In this document: piece by piece, positions 26,167 through 35,308 of the stretch
How positions within the stretch are numbered: the first letter of the stretch is position 1
Layout of the letters: every line of letters starts with the position of its first letter
Origin: an uncultured Bdellovibrionales bacterium
GTDB lineage: Bacteria; Bdellovibrionota; FAC87; UBA2466
Assembly (NCBI GenBank): GCA_937903155.1
Contig: CALCZU010000132.1
Location: 62,001-126,000 of the forward strand
DNA length: 64,000 nt
Direction: 5' to 3'
The notes under the pieces: generated by a model
The model's database searches: none
Told to the model about the DNA's origin: nothing
Seen by the model: only the letters and a program-made list of their open reading frames with translations
Translations under genes and position numbers: made by a program

Positions 26167-27336
26167 ATGAAACTTAAAAATTGCCTCTTCACGTCTGAAT
26201 CAGTGACTGAAGGTCACCCAGATAAAATGGCGGATCAAATCTCGGATGCCGTACTGGATGCGGTTCTCTCTCAAGATCCCCGTGGAAGAGTCGCTTGCGA
26301 AACCATGGTCACCACAGGTCTATGCATGGTGAGTGGCGAAATCACAACGACTGCTGTGATTGATGCTCCTGAAATTGTCAGAAACGTCGTCAAAAAAATT
26401 GGTTATACTAGCGACGATATGGGTTTTGATTACAAAACCTGCTCCGTTTTAACAGCGATTGGAAAACAATCTCCCGATATTTCTCAAGGCGTGACTGAAG
26501 GCCAAGGTCTTCACAAAGAACAAGGCGCAGGCGATCAAGGTTTGATGTTCGGATTTGCATCCGATGAAACTCCTGAGTACATGCCAGCCACTCTCGCATT
26601 CGCTCACAGACTCACAAAACGTCTGGCCGAAACACGCAAAGAAGGCACTCTTCCCTTTTTACGACCGGATGGAAAATCCCAAGTCACAATTCACTACGAA
26701 AATGGCGCTCCAAAACGCGTTGATGCCGTCGTGGTTTCAACTCAACACAGCCCTGACATTAGTTACGAAGAATTAAAAGAAGCGATCATGGAAGAAGTGG
26801 TTCAAAAATCCATTCCTTCTCAATTGATTGATTCCAAAACAAAATATTTTATCAATCCGACCGGACGTTTTGTCATTGGCGGACCAATGGGAGATTGCGG
26901 ACTTACGGGCCGTAAGATTATCGTCGATACCTACGGGGGCCACGGAGCTCACGGCGGCGGCGCATTCTCCGGTAAGGATCCCACAAAGGTGGATCGTTCA
27001 GCGGCTTACATGTGCCGTTACATCGCGAAAAATATTGTCGCTGCAGGATTTGCAAAACGCTGCTTAGTGCAAGCCGCGTATGCAATCGGAATTGCAGAAC
27101 CTGTCTCTTTAATGATTGAAGATTACGACACAGGAACCGTTTCTAACGAAAAACTCTGCGCGGCAGTTCGAGAAGTATTCGGACTGAAGCCTGCAGAAAT
27201 CATGAAAACACTCGACCTCTGTCGTCCTATTTACGAAGAAACAGCCGCATACGGTCACTTCGGAAGAAACTCCTCAAAAGGTTTCACCTGGGAAAAACTG
27301 GATCGAGTGGATGCGCTGAAGCAGCTCGTAAAGTAG
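26167..27336 (+). CDS. metK: S-adenosylmethionine synthetase
   Basis: 389 residues, the standard length. It begins 'CLFTSESVTEGHPDKMADQI' with the substrate-binding His in 'EGHPDK', and has 'GAGDQGLMFGFA' and 'GGHGAHGGGAFSGKDPTKVD', the classic MetK signatures. It forms SAM from methionine and ATP in the cytoplasm and supplies the methyl and aminocarboxypropyl donor used by, for example, the DUF3419 protein, RimO and other enzymes in this window. It appears to be transcribed alone. The 114-nt leader holds no obvious SAM riboswitch. Confidence 0.97.
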   Translation: MKLKNCLFTSESVTEGHPDKMADQISDAVLDAVLSQDPRGRVACETMVTTGLCMVSGEITTTAVIDAPEIVRNVVKKIGYTSDDMGFDYKTCSVLTAIGKQSPDISQGVTEGQGLHKEQGAGDQGLMFGFASDETPEYMPATLAFAHRLTKRLAETRKEGTLPFLRPDGKSQVTIHYENGAPKRVDAVVVSTQHSPDISYEELKEAIMEEVVQKSIPSQLIDSKTKYFINPTGRFVIGGPMGDCGLTGRKIIVDTYGGHGAHGGGAFSGKDPTKVDRSAAYMCRYIAKNIVAAGFAKRCLVQAAYAIGIAEPVSLMIEDYDTGTVSNEKLCAAVREVFGLKPAEIMKTLDLCRPIYEETAAYGHFGRNSSKGFTWEKLDRVDALKQLVK

Positions 27337-27471
27337 TTCGTTGCTTGTAGAGCGTGTGATTCGGTAGGGCGGCGTCGCAACTTTTATAGATTTTACCTAT
27401 GACAAGGATACGGCTTTCTTATTTGCTCGAAACCTGATCTTTTCTTATTCTTTGGGTCAGGAGAGAGAAAT

Positions 27472-27984
27472 ATGAAATTTGTTACTTTGGTCTTAGGTTT
27501 TTTGGTTTTGGGCAATCTTCAGGCAGCTGACTTCCTCAATGTGAGATGTGCTTCCGCGAGTGGGTACTACGGCAAGTTTCAAATTGCCAATACCTCCGAA
27601 ATGAATGGTGGCAAGGTTACGATTAAAGATGGGTTGGAACTGAATCCCACACAGCTTTTGAAAGATCTTAAGATCATTTCTCAAAACGCTTTTATTGGAA
27701 ATTTAGCGATAACTCTTCCGGAAGAAAGCTGCGTACGAGACTCACACGATCCTTTTGTTGGAACTTGCCGCGCGAAGGATGTTGTTTTGAACTTGCTTGA
27801 GCTTAACCAAACGACACCCGTAAAAGTAGATGCGGTTCAAGTCAGCGTTGCAAGAGTAGATGGTGGCGAAAATTTGCGCTTTACATTCTCAGTCACTCAC
27901 ACTGTGGACGGTCAAAAAGTGAAGTCCTCTACGGCGCAAACTTTCAAACTTCAAAGTGGCATCGACAGCTGCGCCGCTTACTAG
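27472..27984 (+). CDS. Small secreted protein of unknown function
   Basis: 170 residues with a signal peptide (MKFVTLVLGFLVLGNLQAA) and a good ribosome site (CAGGAGAG). The mature part is beta-rich with four cysteines ('RCAS', 'SCVR', 'TCRA', 'SCAA') that could form two disulfides. No family is recognised. It ends 9 nt from the convergent zinc-ribbon gene. Confidence 0.65.
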   Translation: MKFVTLVLGFLVLGNLQAADFLNVRCASASGYYGKFQIANTSEMNGGKVTIKDGLELNPTQLLKDLKIISQNAFIGNLAITLPEESCVRDSHDPFVGTCRAKDVVLNLLELNQTTPVKVDAVQVSVARVDGGENLRFTFSVTHTVDGQKVKSSTAQTFKLQSGIDSCAAY

Positions 27985-27993
27985 TGACGTGAC

Positions 27994-28194
27994 TTACTTC
28001 TCTTCGTTTGAAGATAGTTTTTTATTGGAAGAAAGATGAAGAACTTTCGCACCTTCTTCGCGAGGGATGGTATCTGTTTCATCGATTTCAATTTCGATAT
28101 CGAAAAGAAGTTCGTCGCATTTTAAGCAGACGGTTTTGTTTTGAAATAAAAACTGAGACTTATCATTTCCACAAACTCTACAAGTTGCCGACAT
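27994..28194 (-). CDS. Small zinc-ribbon protein, 66 aa
   Basis: The ATG at 28194 has a perfect GGAGG five bases upstream and is preferred to a TTG eleven codons earlier. Two CxxC pairs ('CRVCG' and 'CLKCD'), 16 residues apart, form a probable zinc ribbon. They are followed by an acidic stretch 'DIEIEIDETDT' and a polar tail. Its partner and function are unknown. Such small ribbons often bind RNA polymerase, ribosomes or DNA. Confidence 0.65.
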   Translation of the reverse strand: MSATCRVCGNDKSQFLFQNKTVCLKCDELLFDIEIEIDETDTIPREEGAKVLHLSSNKKLSSNEEK

Positions 28195-28438
28195 ACGAAC
28201 CTCCAAACATGCGCCTTGGACTTCCAAGTTAAGTCCAAGGTCGATTTTTTCTCTACCCCGAAGTGCTGGCTCAAGATGATTTGCTTTTTTTGTTTTTCTA
28301 GATGCTTATTACTTCGTCGTCTGTCTAAGATGTTGCCTTCTGATCTAAATATAGCCTAAATTGACACCGCATATCAATACCTAAATTATGGAATTTATTG
28401 AAGTATCCGTATTCTTGCAGAATACAGGGGTCGCATAT

Positions 28439-28526
28439 GTCATTGCGAGCGTGCGTAGCACGCGCGGCAACCCTCCCAGCTCGGCACACAAAGGTTGCCG
28501 CGCGTGCTACGCACGCTCGCAATGAC
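28439..28526. repeat. Palindromic repeat family R, full unit
   Basis: Two inverted arms start GTCATTGCGAGCGTGCGTAG and pair nearly perfectly with the right arm ending CTCGCAATGAC. The spacer contains CTCCCAGCTCGGCACACAAA. It lies 6 nt beyond the lon stop codon. Confidence 0.92.
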
Positions 28527-28532
28527 CACGGA

Positions 28533-30950
28533 TCAATGCGCGGGACTTGGTCTCGGAGCGGGGACCGGAGTCTCTGCCGGAATCACAGCATCTTTTGTGA
28601 TGGGGGTTCCAATGAAAACTTGGTCGGTCACTAAAGCGTGTCTTAAGACTTGATCGACGTGAGAGACATCGACGATTTCTAAAACATCTAAAATGTTTTT
28701 GGGCACGTCTTTTAAGTCTTTTACGTTGTCTTTAGGGATGATGATCTTTTTCACGCCGCCTCGGTGAGCTGCAAAGATTTTTTCTTTTAAGCCTCCGATA
28801 GGAAGCACGTTTCCGCGAAGCGTGATTTCTCCCGTCATCGCGACATCTTTGCTGACCGGTTTATTCGTGAGCGAGCTGACTAAAGCCGTCGCCATGGTAA
28901 TCCCGGCAGAAGGTCCGTCTTTTGGAATGGCTCCTTCTGGAACGTGAATGTGAATATCAAGCTTTTGGTAGAAATCGGTTTCTAACCCAAGAAGTGTTGC
29001 ACGCGAGCGAACGTAACTCATTGCTGCTTGTGCCGACTCTTGCATCACGTCACCGAGTTTCCCTGTAATCGTCAGTTTTCCTTTACCTGGAAGCTGGAGA
29101 ACTTCGATTGTCAGCATGTCTCCGCCGGTTTCGGTGTAAGCGAGGCCATTGCAAAGACCGACTTCGGAGTTTTCTTCGGTTCTTTGGTATCTGAATTTTT
29201 CAGCTCCCAAGAGTTCTTGAACTTGTTGAGGTTCAATCGTGGTCTTTTGTTTTGTAGAACCTTTTTTCGCCCATTTACGAGCGACTTTTCGACAAACCGA
29301 TCCGATTTGTCTTTCGAGACTTCGAACGCCGGCTTCTTTTGTATAGTGGCGAATGATGAACTCAATCGACTCTTTGGGAATATCGATGACTTTGTCGCTG
29401 ATCCCATTCCGTTCGAGCTGTTTTGTGATCAAATGCTTTTCGGAGATCTTAATCTTTTCTTCTTCGGTATAGCCGGAGAGGTTAATCACTTCCAATCGAT
29501 CGTGCAGAGCCCAAGGGATCTGGTGAGCGGCATTGGCGGTCGTGATAAACATCACGTTTGAAAGATCATATTCGACCTCGAGGTAGTGATCCGAAAAATA
29601 CTTATTTTGTTCGGGATCTAATACTTCAAGTAAGGCGCTCGAAGGATCGCCTCTGAAATCGTTACTCATTTTGTCGATTTCATCGAGAAGGATAACAGGA
29701 TTATTCGTTCCCGCTTTTTTCATCCCTTGGATCAGCTTTCCGGGCATCGCACCGATATAAGTTCTGCGATGACCTCGGATTTCTGCTTCATCTCTGACTC
29801 CGCCCAAGGCGATTTTGATGAAGTTTCTGCCAATGGATCGCGCAATCGAGCGTGCTAAAGAAGTTTTACCGACTCCAGGGGGACCCGCGAGACAAAGAAT
29901 CGGGCCGTGGCTTTTCTCAACCAAACTTTGAACGGCTAAATGTTCGAGAATTCTTTCTTTTACTTTTTCCAAGCCATAATGATCTTCATCTAAAACCGTC
30001 TCTGCTTGATCTACGTCAATTTTGTCTTCAGTCTTCTCTTGCCACGGAAGATTTAAAAGCCAATCGAGGTAGTTTCTAACGACAGCGGCTTCAGCTGACA
30101 TCGGAGACATCAATTTGAGTTTCTTCACTTCGGATTTAGCCTTTTTAGTGGCTTCTTCACCCATGCGTTTCTTTTTGATGGTCTTTTCGAGTTCGTAAAT
30201 TTCGTTTTTGAACTCGTCGCGTTCGCCCAATTCTTTTTGAATGGCCGCCATTTGCTCGTTCAGATAGTATTCCTTCTGCGAGCGCTCCATCTGCTTTTTC
30301 ACGCGGCTTCGAATCTTTTTTTCCACTTGGAGAATTTCAATTTCTCCTTCGATAAGTTGGAATAGTTTTTCGAGACGTTTACAGGAATCCGTCATTTCAA
30401 GAAGCTTTTGCTTCTCTTCCACTTTGATATTTAAGTGAGGAATAATGGTATCTGATAACTTCGAAGGGTCATCAATCGACATCGCAGACATCATCAATTC
30501 GGGCGGAATGCGTTTATTCAGCTTCACGTAACTTTCGAAAACGGTTTTCGTGCCGCGGATAAAGGCCTCCGCTTCGACCATTGAGGAAACGATCTCGTCA
30601 AGAGGTTCGCCTTCGACTCTAAAAGCCATCTCTTTTTCGACAAATTTAGTAATGCGAACGCGCTGAACGCCCTCAACAAGAACCTTCAAAGTTCCGTCTG
30701 GCAAACGAAGAAGCTGAATAATATTGGCAAGCGTACCGATGGTGTAAATGTCTTTTTCATCGGGATTATTATTCTGCGCTTTTTTCTGCGCGGAAAGAAT
30801 GATCTGCTTGCGATTGCTCATGGCTTCTTCAAGCGCACGAATGGATTTCTCACGTCCAACAAATAGGGGAACAACCATGTGAGGAAATACAATGATATCT
30901 CTCAGTGGAAGCAAAGAATAAACTTCGGACTCGTCTGATTTCTTATTCAT
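28533..30950 (-). CDS. lon: ATP-dependent protease Lon
   Basis: 805 residues. The N-terminal substrate domain begins 'YSLLPLRDIIVFPHMVVPLF'. The AAA+ module has Walker A 'GPPGVGKTSLARSIA', Walker B around 'NPVILLDEIDKM' and an arginine finger region. The C-terminal protease has the catalytic Ser in 'PKDGPSAGITMATALVS' and Lys in 'LPIGGLKEKIFAAHR'. It degrades misfolded and regulatory proteins in the cytoplasm. The start is the ATG at 30950, 7 nt after AGGAGG. An upstream in-frame ATG at 30986 lacks support. A short Pro-rich tail ends the protein just before a palindromic repeat. clpX lies upstream on the same strand but is separated by 364 nt and another repeat, so lon has its own promoter. 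Confidence 0.97.
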   Translation of the reverse strand: MNKKSDESEVYSLLPLRDIIVFPHMVVPLFVGREKSIRALEEAMSNRKQIILSAQKKAQNNNPDEKDIYTIGTLANIIQLLRLPDGTLKVLVEGVQRVRITKFVEKEMAFRVEGEPLDEIVSSMVEAEAFIRGTKTVFESYVKLNKRIPPELMMSAMSIDDPSKLSDTIIPHLNIKVEEKQKLLEMTDSCKRLEKLFQLIEGEIEILQVEKKIRSRVKKQMERSQKEYYLNEQMAAIQKELGERDEFKNEIYELEKTIKKKRMGEEATKKAKSEVKKLKLMSPMSAEAAVVRNYLDWLLNLPWQEKTEDKIDVDQAETVLDEDHYGLEKVKERILEHLAVQSLVEKSHGPILCLAGPPGVGKTSLARSIARSIGRNFIKIALGGVRDEAEIRGHRRTYIGAMPGKLIQGMKKAGTNNPVILLDEIDKMSNDFRGDPSSALLEVLDPEQNKYFSDHYLEVEYDLSNVMFITTANAAHQIPWALHDRLEVINLSGYTEEEKIKISEKHLITKQLERNGISDKVIDIPKESIEFIIRHYTKEAGVRSLERQIGSVCRKVARKWAKKGSTKQKTTIEPQQVQELLGAEKFRYQRTEENSEVGLCNGLAYTETGGDMLTIEVLQLPGKGKLTITGKLGDVMQESAQAAMSYVRSRATLLGLETDFYQKLDIHIHVPEGAIPKDGPSAGITMATALVSSLTNKPVSKDVAMTGEITLRGNVLPIGGLKEKIFAAHRGGVKKIIIPKDNVKDLKDVPKNILDVLEIVDVSHVDQVLRHALVTDQVFIGTPITKDAVIPAETPVPAPRPSPAH

Positions 30951-31050
30951 ACGCGCACCTCCTCTATTTGAGGGTTGTTTCTTCAATTTAATTATTTGAT
31001 CTTTTTTAAAGAAGCATTATGGGAACTTAGTCCCGTTGCCATTTAACTAA

Positions 31051-31056
31051 ATTATA
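31051..31056 (-). promoter_or_regulatory. Candidate -10 box for lon
   Basis: TATAAT on the - strand, about 100 nt before the lon ATG. No good -35 element is seen at the usual distance. Confidence 0.3.
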
Positions 31057-31182
31057 ACCACAAATTTCAAAATTGCACTGCGCTTATTTTTGGTACGGAG
31101 ATCCGTAAATGAATTAAAAATCGTGTTTTAGAGAAAGGAAGGAAAAGCTTATTTGCTGAACACAGAAGTTATCGAGACAACC

Positions 31183-31270
31183 GTCATTGCGAGGGTGCGT
31201 AGCACCCGCTGCAACCTTCCCAGCTCAGCACACAAAGGTTGCCGCGGGTGCTATGCACCCTCGCAATGAC
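31183..31270. repeat. Palindromic repeat family R, full unit
   Basis: A copy with left arm GTCATTGCGAGGGTGCGTAG and right arm ending GCACCCTCGCAATGAC. The spacer CCCAGCTCAGCACACAAA is shared with the copy at 28439. It lies 44 nt after the clpX stop. Confidence 0.92.
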
Positions 31271-31314
31271 GGAGTTTCAGTTCCGCTCTTCGCAAGGACG
31301 AGGGCAACGCTAAT

Positions 31315-32592
31315 TCAGCCGTTCTCGACTTTTTTCGTCGCGGGAGATTCTTCAGTGCCGTAAACCATCTTTGGTTTATCCTGCTTGAGGATGACCGCTT
31401 CGTTGACGATACACTCTTTTAAATTGGGGATCGAAGGAAGCTCATACATGACGTCTAACATCGAATGCTCGAGGATGGATCTCAAACCTCGCGCTCCAGT
31501 CTTAGATTTCATCGCTTCACGCGCAATCATTTTCAACGCAGAGTCTTCAAAAACGAGTTTCACATTTTCGAACTCAAACAGCTTTTGATACTGTTTAACA
31601 ATTGCGTTCTTCGGTTCAGTTAAAATTTTCACAAGCGCTGTCTCATCGAGCTCATCTAGGGTGGCGACGACAGGAAGACGACCGATGAATTCAGGAATCA
31701 AACCGAATCTCATCAAATCTTCAGGCTGTACGCGATGAAGTGGGTTGTCTTTACTCTTATCGGTTTCAGACTTCACTTCAGCGCCGATTCCCATTCCTTT
31801 TTTGTGGGTTCTACCTTCGATGACTTTATCCAAGCCAACGAAAGCTCCGCCGACAATAAAGAGGATATTGCTGGTATCGACTTGTAGGAACTCTTGTTGC
31901 GGATGTTTTCTTCCCCCTTTTGGCGGTACATTCGCGCGGGTTCCTTCAAAGATTTTTAAGAGCGCTTGCTGAACGCCTTCACCCGAAACGTCTCTGGTGA
32001 TCGAAGGGTTTTCTCCCTTACGGGCAATCTTATCGATTTCATCGACGTAGACGATCCCTTTTTGCGCTTTTTCGATATCGTAGTCAGCCGCTTGTAAGAG
32101 ATAGAGGATAATGTTTTCGACGTCTTCTCCAACGTAACCGGCTTCGGTCAACGTCGTTGCATCGACGATCGTAAAAGGCACTTTTAAAAGTCTCGCGAGT
32201 GTTTGCGCGAGAAGGGTTTTTCCGCTTCCCGTAGGTCCAATCAGAAGAATATTGCTCTTCGCAAGTTCCACTCCATCAGATCCTTTGCCGCTATTTCCGA
32301 TTCTTTTGTAATGATTATGAACCGCAACGGAGAGCGTTTTTTTCGCTTTATCTTGTCCGATCACGAATTCATCTAAGACTGCCTTGATTTCGGACGGCTT
32401 AGGAACCTTGGTCGTCCCCGTTTTAATATCTTCTTTTTGCGCTTCTTCACGAATGATGTCGTTACAAAGCTCAATACATTCGTCACAGATGTGAACGGTG
32501 GGGCCGGCGATTAGTTTTTTAACTTCTCTCTGGCTTTTTCCGCAGAAACTGCAAACCAGATTTCCAAATGTGTCTGAATCTCTACGACTCAT
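31315..32592 (-). CDS. clpX: ATP-dependent Clp protease ATP-binding subunit ClpX
   Basis: 425 residues. The N-terminal zinc-binding domain has four cysteines ('CSFCGK' and 'CDECIELC'). The AAA+ core has Walker A 'GPTGSGKTLLAQTLA' and Walker B 'IVYVDEIDKIARK', plus the pore loop 'AGYVGEDVE'. The C-terminal lid is complete. It unfolds tagged proteins and feeds them to ClpP. The start overlaps the clpP stop by 4 nt, so the two subunits are co-translated. It lies in the conserved order tig-clpP-clpX-lon. Confidence 0.97.
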   Translation of the reverse strand: MSRRDSDTFGNLVCSFCGKSQREVKKLIAGPTVHICDECIELCNDIIREEAQKEDIKTGTTKVPKPSEIKAVLDEFVIGQDKAKKTLSVAVHNHYKRIGNSGKGSDGVELAKSNILLIGPTGSGKTLLAQTLARLLKVPFTIVDATTLTEAGYVGEDVENIILYLLQAADYDIEKAQKGIVYVDEIDKIARKGENPSITRDVSGEGVQQALLKIFEGTRANVPPKGGRKHPQQEFLQVDTSNILFIVGGAFVGLDKVIEGRTHKKGMGIGAEVKSETDKSKDNPLHRVQPEDLMRFGLIPEFIGRLPVVATLDELDETALVKILTEPKNAIVKQYQKLFEFENVKLVFEDSALKMIAREAMKSKTGARGLRSILEHSMLDVMYELPSIPNLKECIVNEAVILKQDKPKMVYGTEESPATKKVENG

Positions 32593-33263
32593 TTTGTCTC
32601 CGATTTCTTGTTGCGCTCTTTCACCACATGATCGACTAACCCGTAGTCTTTGGCTTCCTCAGCAGACATGTAGCGATCGCGATCCGTATCTTTCTCTATT
32701 TTTTCATACGGCTGTCCGGAATGTTTGACAAGGATATGATTGAGTTTCTCTTTTAACAGAAGAATCTGCTTCGCTTGAATTGCGATATCTGTTGCTTGTC
32801 CTTGAGCGCCTCCCAGAGGCTGATGGATCATGATCTGAGAATGGGGTAGTGCAAAACGTTTGCCCTTCGCTCCGGCTGTGAGAAGGAGTGCTCCCATGCT
32901 CGCAGCAAGGCCAGTGCAGTATGTGCTCACGTCAGGCTTAATATATTGCATCATATCGTAGATCCCCAGACCTGCGGAAACACTGCCGCCCGGACTGTTG
33001 ATGTAGATATGAATATCCGATTCTGGATCTTCAGATTCCAAAAATAAAAGCTGAGCAATCATGAGATTTGCGATTTGATCGTTTACCTCAGTGCCGAGAA
33101 AAATAATTCTCTCTTTCAGCAGTCGGGAATAGATATCAAAACTGCGCTCTCCTCGAGGCGTTTGCTCTATCACCATAGGGACCAGATAACTGGCCCTGGT
33201 TTGTTGTTGGGTTCTTTCAACTGCTTCTGCGTATTCTTTTGCTATTGAGACGAGGCCGGACAT
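32589..33263 (-). CDS. clpP: ATP-dependent Clp protease proteolytic subunit ClpP
   Basis: 224 residues. The catalytic Ser is in 'TGLAASMGALLLTAG', the His in 'LPHSQIMIHQPLGGAQ' and the Asp in 'KDTDRDRYMSAEEA'. The N terminus 'VPMVIEQTPRGERSFDIYSR' is the family hallmark. It carries about 20 extra residues before that hallmark, a possible short propeptide. AGGAGG precedes the ATG. It forms the barrel protease of ClpXP. Confidence 0.97.
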   Translation of the reverse strand: MSGLVSIAKEYAEAVERTQQQTRASYLVPMVIEQTPRGERSFDIYSRLLKERIIFLGTEVNDQIANLMIAQLLFLESEDPESDIHIYINSPGGSVSAGLGIYDMMQYIKPDVSTYCTGLAASMGALLLTAGAKGKRFALPHSQIMIHQPLGGAQGQATDIAIQAKQILLLKEKLNHILVKHSGQPYEKIEKDTDRDRYMSAEEAKDYGLVDHVVKERNKKSETK

Positions 33264-33285
33264 GGAGCTTCCTCCTAAGTATTCT

Positions 33286-33315
33286 ATTGTAACTAAATAC
33301 TCTAGGTTATTACAA
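33286..33315 (-). promoter_or_regulatory. Candidate sigma-70 promoter for clpP-clpX
   Basis: On the - strand TTGTAA (33315-33310), an 18-nt spacer and TACAAT (33291-33286) place a transcription start about 16 nt before the clpP ATG, leaving just enough room for the AGGAGG ribosome site. Confidence 0.4.
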
Positions 33316-33371
33316 GACTCATAGCCTCTAACTCGGCAATAAGTCTTGATGCGTTGTTGTGATTGCTAAAA

Positions 33372-34673
33372 TTATTTTGCATGCGATTCGAGAAAATCAA
33401 AGACCTGATCGGTAAGAATTTCGTCCTTGATTCTCTGCATCATTCCTTTGCCGGTAAGGTATTTTTCAGTTTCCTCGGCTGTTTTGTTTAAACCCTTCGC
33501 AACAGTGTCAATTCGATCTTGAAGACGGTTTTCGTCCAAAATAATTTTTTCTTTAACCGCGACTTCTTTTAATAAAAGACTGCTTCGAACCATTTTTTCG
33601 GCTCTTTCGCGGACCGATTTCATCTCTTCGGGCTTCATTGCCGAAAGATCCATCCCCTGTCGTTTCAGATCCTGTTCCATCCATTTCAGTAAAGAAGCAG
33701 ACTGTTCGTCGATTAAAACGCTTGGAACATCAAACTTGTTCTTCTCGATCATATAATCGATGAAAACCTGACGCTCTTCACGCTTGGTATCTTCTTCTTT
33801 CGATTGTTTTAGGCTCTTTAAAATTTCTTGCTTCAGCTCTGCTACAGTCGCACCCGGTTTGACTTGCGTCGCGAAACTATCATCGAGCTCTGGCAAAACT
33901 TTTTTCTTCAATTCAAGAAGCTTTAATTTAAAGTTCGCTTCTTTCCCTTGAAGGGCCTTTTCGGAGTAGTCTGGAGGGAACGTTTCTTTCACCGTTCTTT
34001 CATCTCCAACGGACATATCGAGAAGCGCTTTTTCAATTTCAGCCAGTAATTTATCCGCACCCACTTCCACCGTAAAGGTAGAGGGAGCTTGGGAAATTTT
34101 TGGATCGCTTGTGAGTTCATAACCTACTTCAACGACTGCGAAGCTACCCTTTTCCGCTTTTTTCGCGTCCACAGGTTCAAGAGAAGCCATCCTCTCTCTA
34201 AGTCCGTTTAAAGTGTCATCGACTTCTTTATCGTCTACCGCGATGACTTTTTTCTTAAAAGGAATCCCTTTGTAGTTTTTTAATTCGATTTCAGGTTCGA
34301 CTTCGAACTCAGCTTCGAACGAAAAGGGTTTTCCGTCACCCATTTCGGTGACATTGATTTTAGGGCGGCTGATGGGCATCAATTTCTTTTGCTCGCAAGC
34401 TTCGGTTAACCCGGCCTCGAGAAGGTGTTCGATCACATCGCGCTTAATTTCAGCTTTGTATTTTTCCTTGATCATTGTGAGCGGTGCTTTACCTGGACGA
34501 AAGCCAGGAAGTTTCGCCACTTTCAAGTACTTATGAGCCGTTGAATGCTCATGTTTTTGAATGGTATCGGCATCAAATTCGAGTGAGAGCTTCACCTTGG
34601 TGGAGCTGATTTTATCCAGTTTCTTAATTTGGATACTGTGAGAGTGGTCGTGGTTATGTTCTGTGGACATCAT
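33372..34673 (-). CDS. tig: Trigger factor (ribosome-associated chaperone / PPIase)
   Basis: 433 residues in the usual order. The ribosome-binding domain has the signature 'LPGFRPGKAPLTMIKEKY'. The FKBP-type PPIase domain (about 160-250) includes 'GSFAVVEVGYEL' and 'ERTVKETFPPDYSEKALQGK'. A long helical C-terminal chaperone domain follows. It binds nascent chains at the ribosome exit. The first 15 residues contain a His-rich stretch (EHNHDHSHS) that is not part of the family core. The gene is upstream of clpP but separated by 108 nt. Confidence 0.95.
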   Translation of the reverse strand: MMSTEHNHDHSHSIQIKKLDKISSTKVKLSLEFDADTIQKHEHSTAHKYLKVAKLPGFRPGKAPLTMIKEKYKAEIKRDVIEHLLEAGLTEACEQKKLMPISRPKINVTEMGDGKPFSFEAEFEVEPEIELKNYKGIPFKKKVIAVDDKEVDDTLNGLRERMASLEPVDAKKAEKGSFAVVEVGYELTSDPKISQAPSTFTVEVGADKLLAEIEKALLDMSVGDERTVKETFPPDYSEKALQGKEANFKLKLLELKKKVLPELDDSFATQVKPGATVAELKQEILKSLKQSKEEDTKREERQVFIDYMIEKNKFDVPSVLIDEQSASLLKWMEQDLKRQGMDLSAMKPEEMKSVRERAEKMVRSSLLLKEVAVKEKIILDENRLQDRIDTVAKGLNKTAEETEKYLTGKGMMQRIKDEILTDQVFDFLESHAK

Positions 34674-34804
34674 TGTTTCCTTTGGGGCCCTTCTTCATTT
34701 AAAAGGGGTTATGGTTATCACGTCGCGGCAAGTCGTACAAGGAGCTTTAATCAGCTTCTTAAGCTACCAAATTCTTGATTAAAAACAAATAGATATATTG
34801 GCAT

Positions 34805-35308
34805 TTAGGGGATCGTTTGGGTCTCGTTTTCCTTGAAAAAAGAGAGAACAAACAGAATTCCGACCCCAACCACGATGGCTGAATCGGCCACATTGAAGGC
34901 AGGCCAATGGTAGACTTCTTTGTAATGGAAATCCAAGAAATCCACGACGAATCCCAATCGCGCTCGGTCGATCAAATTTCCGATAGCGCCCGAAAAAACT
35001 AATGAAAAAGCCAGAAGAGTCCACTTCTGCGTATCCGGAAGCTTTAATATCACAATTGAGATAACAAACAACGCAACGATGGGAACGAGCAGAAAAAAAT
35101 TGTCTCTAAAAATGGGAGGAGAGTCTGCTAAAAAACCAAACGCCGCCCCCTTGTTTCGGACATACGTAAGGTCAAAAAATCCTTGGATAATGGGAAGGCT
35201 CTCGCCTAAGCGAAATTTTTGAAGCGTCAAAATTTTCGTCCACTGATCCAAAACAATCACTGAAATAACGGTTGAGAGGAAAATCGGAAGTTTGGGTTTG
35301 ATATTCAT
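34805..35308 (-). CDS. lspA: Lipoprotein signal peptidase LspA, copy 2
   Basis: 167 residues with four hydrophobic segments. The two catalytic aspartates are in 'GNLIDRARLGFVVDFLD' (NxxDR) and 'FNVADSAIVVGVG' (NxAD). 'VLDQWTKI' near the N terminus is the first conserved block. It cleaves the signal peptide of diacylglyceryl-modified prolipoproteins in the inner membrane. It starts inside the stop of the first lspA copy (4-nt overlap), so both are made from one transcript. Confidence 0.93.
   Translation of the reverse strand: MNIKPKLPIFLSTVISVIVLDQWTKILTLQKFRLGESLPIIQGFFDLTYVRNKGAAFGFLADSPPIFRDNFFLLVPIVALFVISIVILKLPDTQKWTLLAFSLVFSGAIGNLIDRARLGFVVDFLDFHYKEVYHWPAFNVADSAIVVGVGILFVLSFFKENETQTIP

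Larger units (their letters stand above)
30951..31314. other. lon-clpX intergenic region
   Basis: No gene is seen in this 364-nt gap. It holds a GGGACTAAGTTCCC hairpin (about 31021-31034), a possible -10 box for lon at 31051-31056, and a full palindromic repeat at 31183-31270 just after clpX. Confidence 0.7.
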
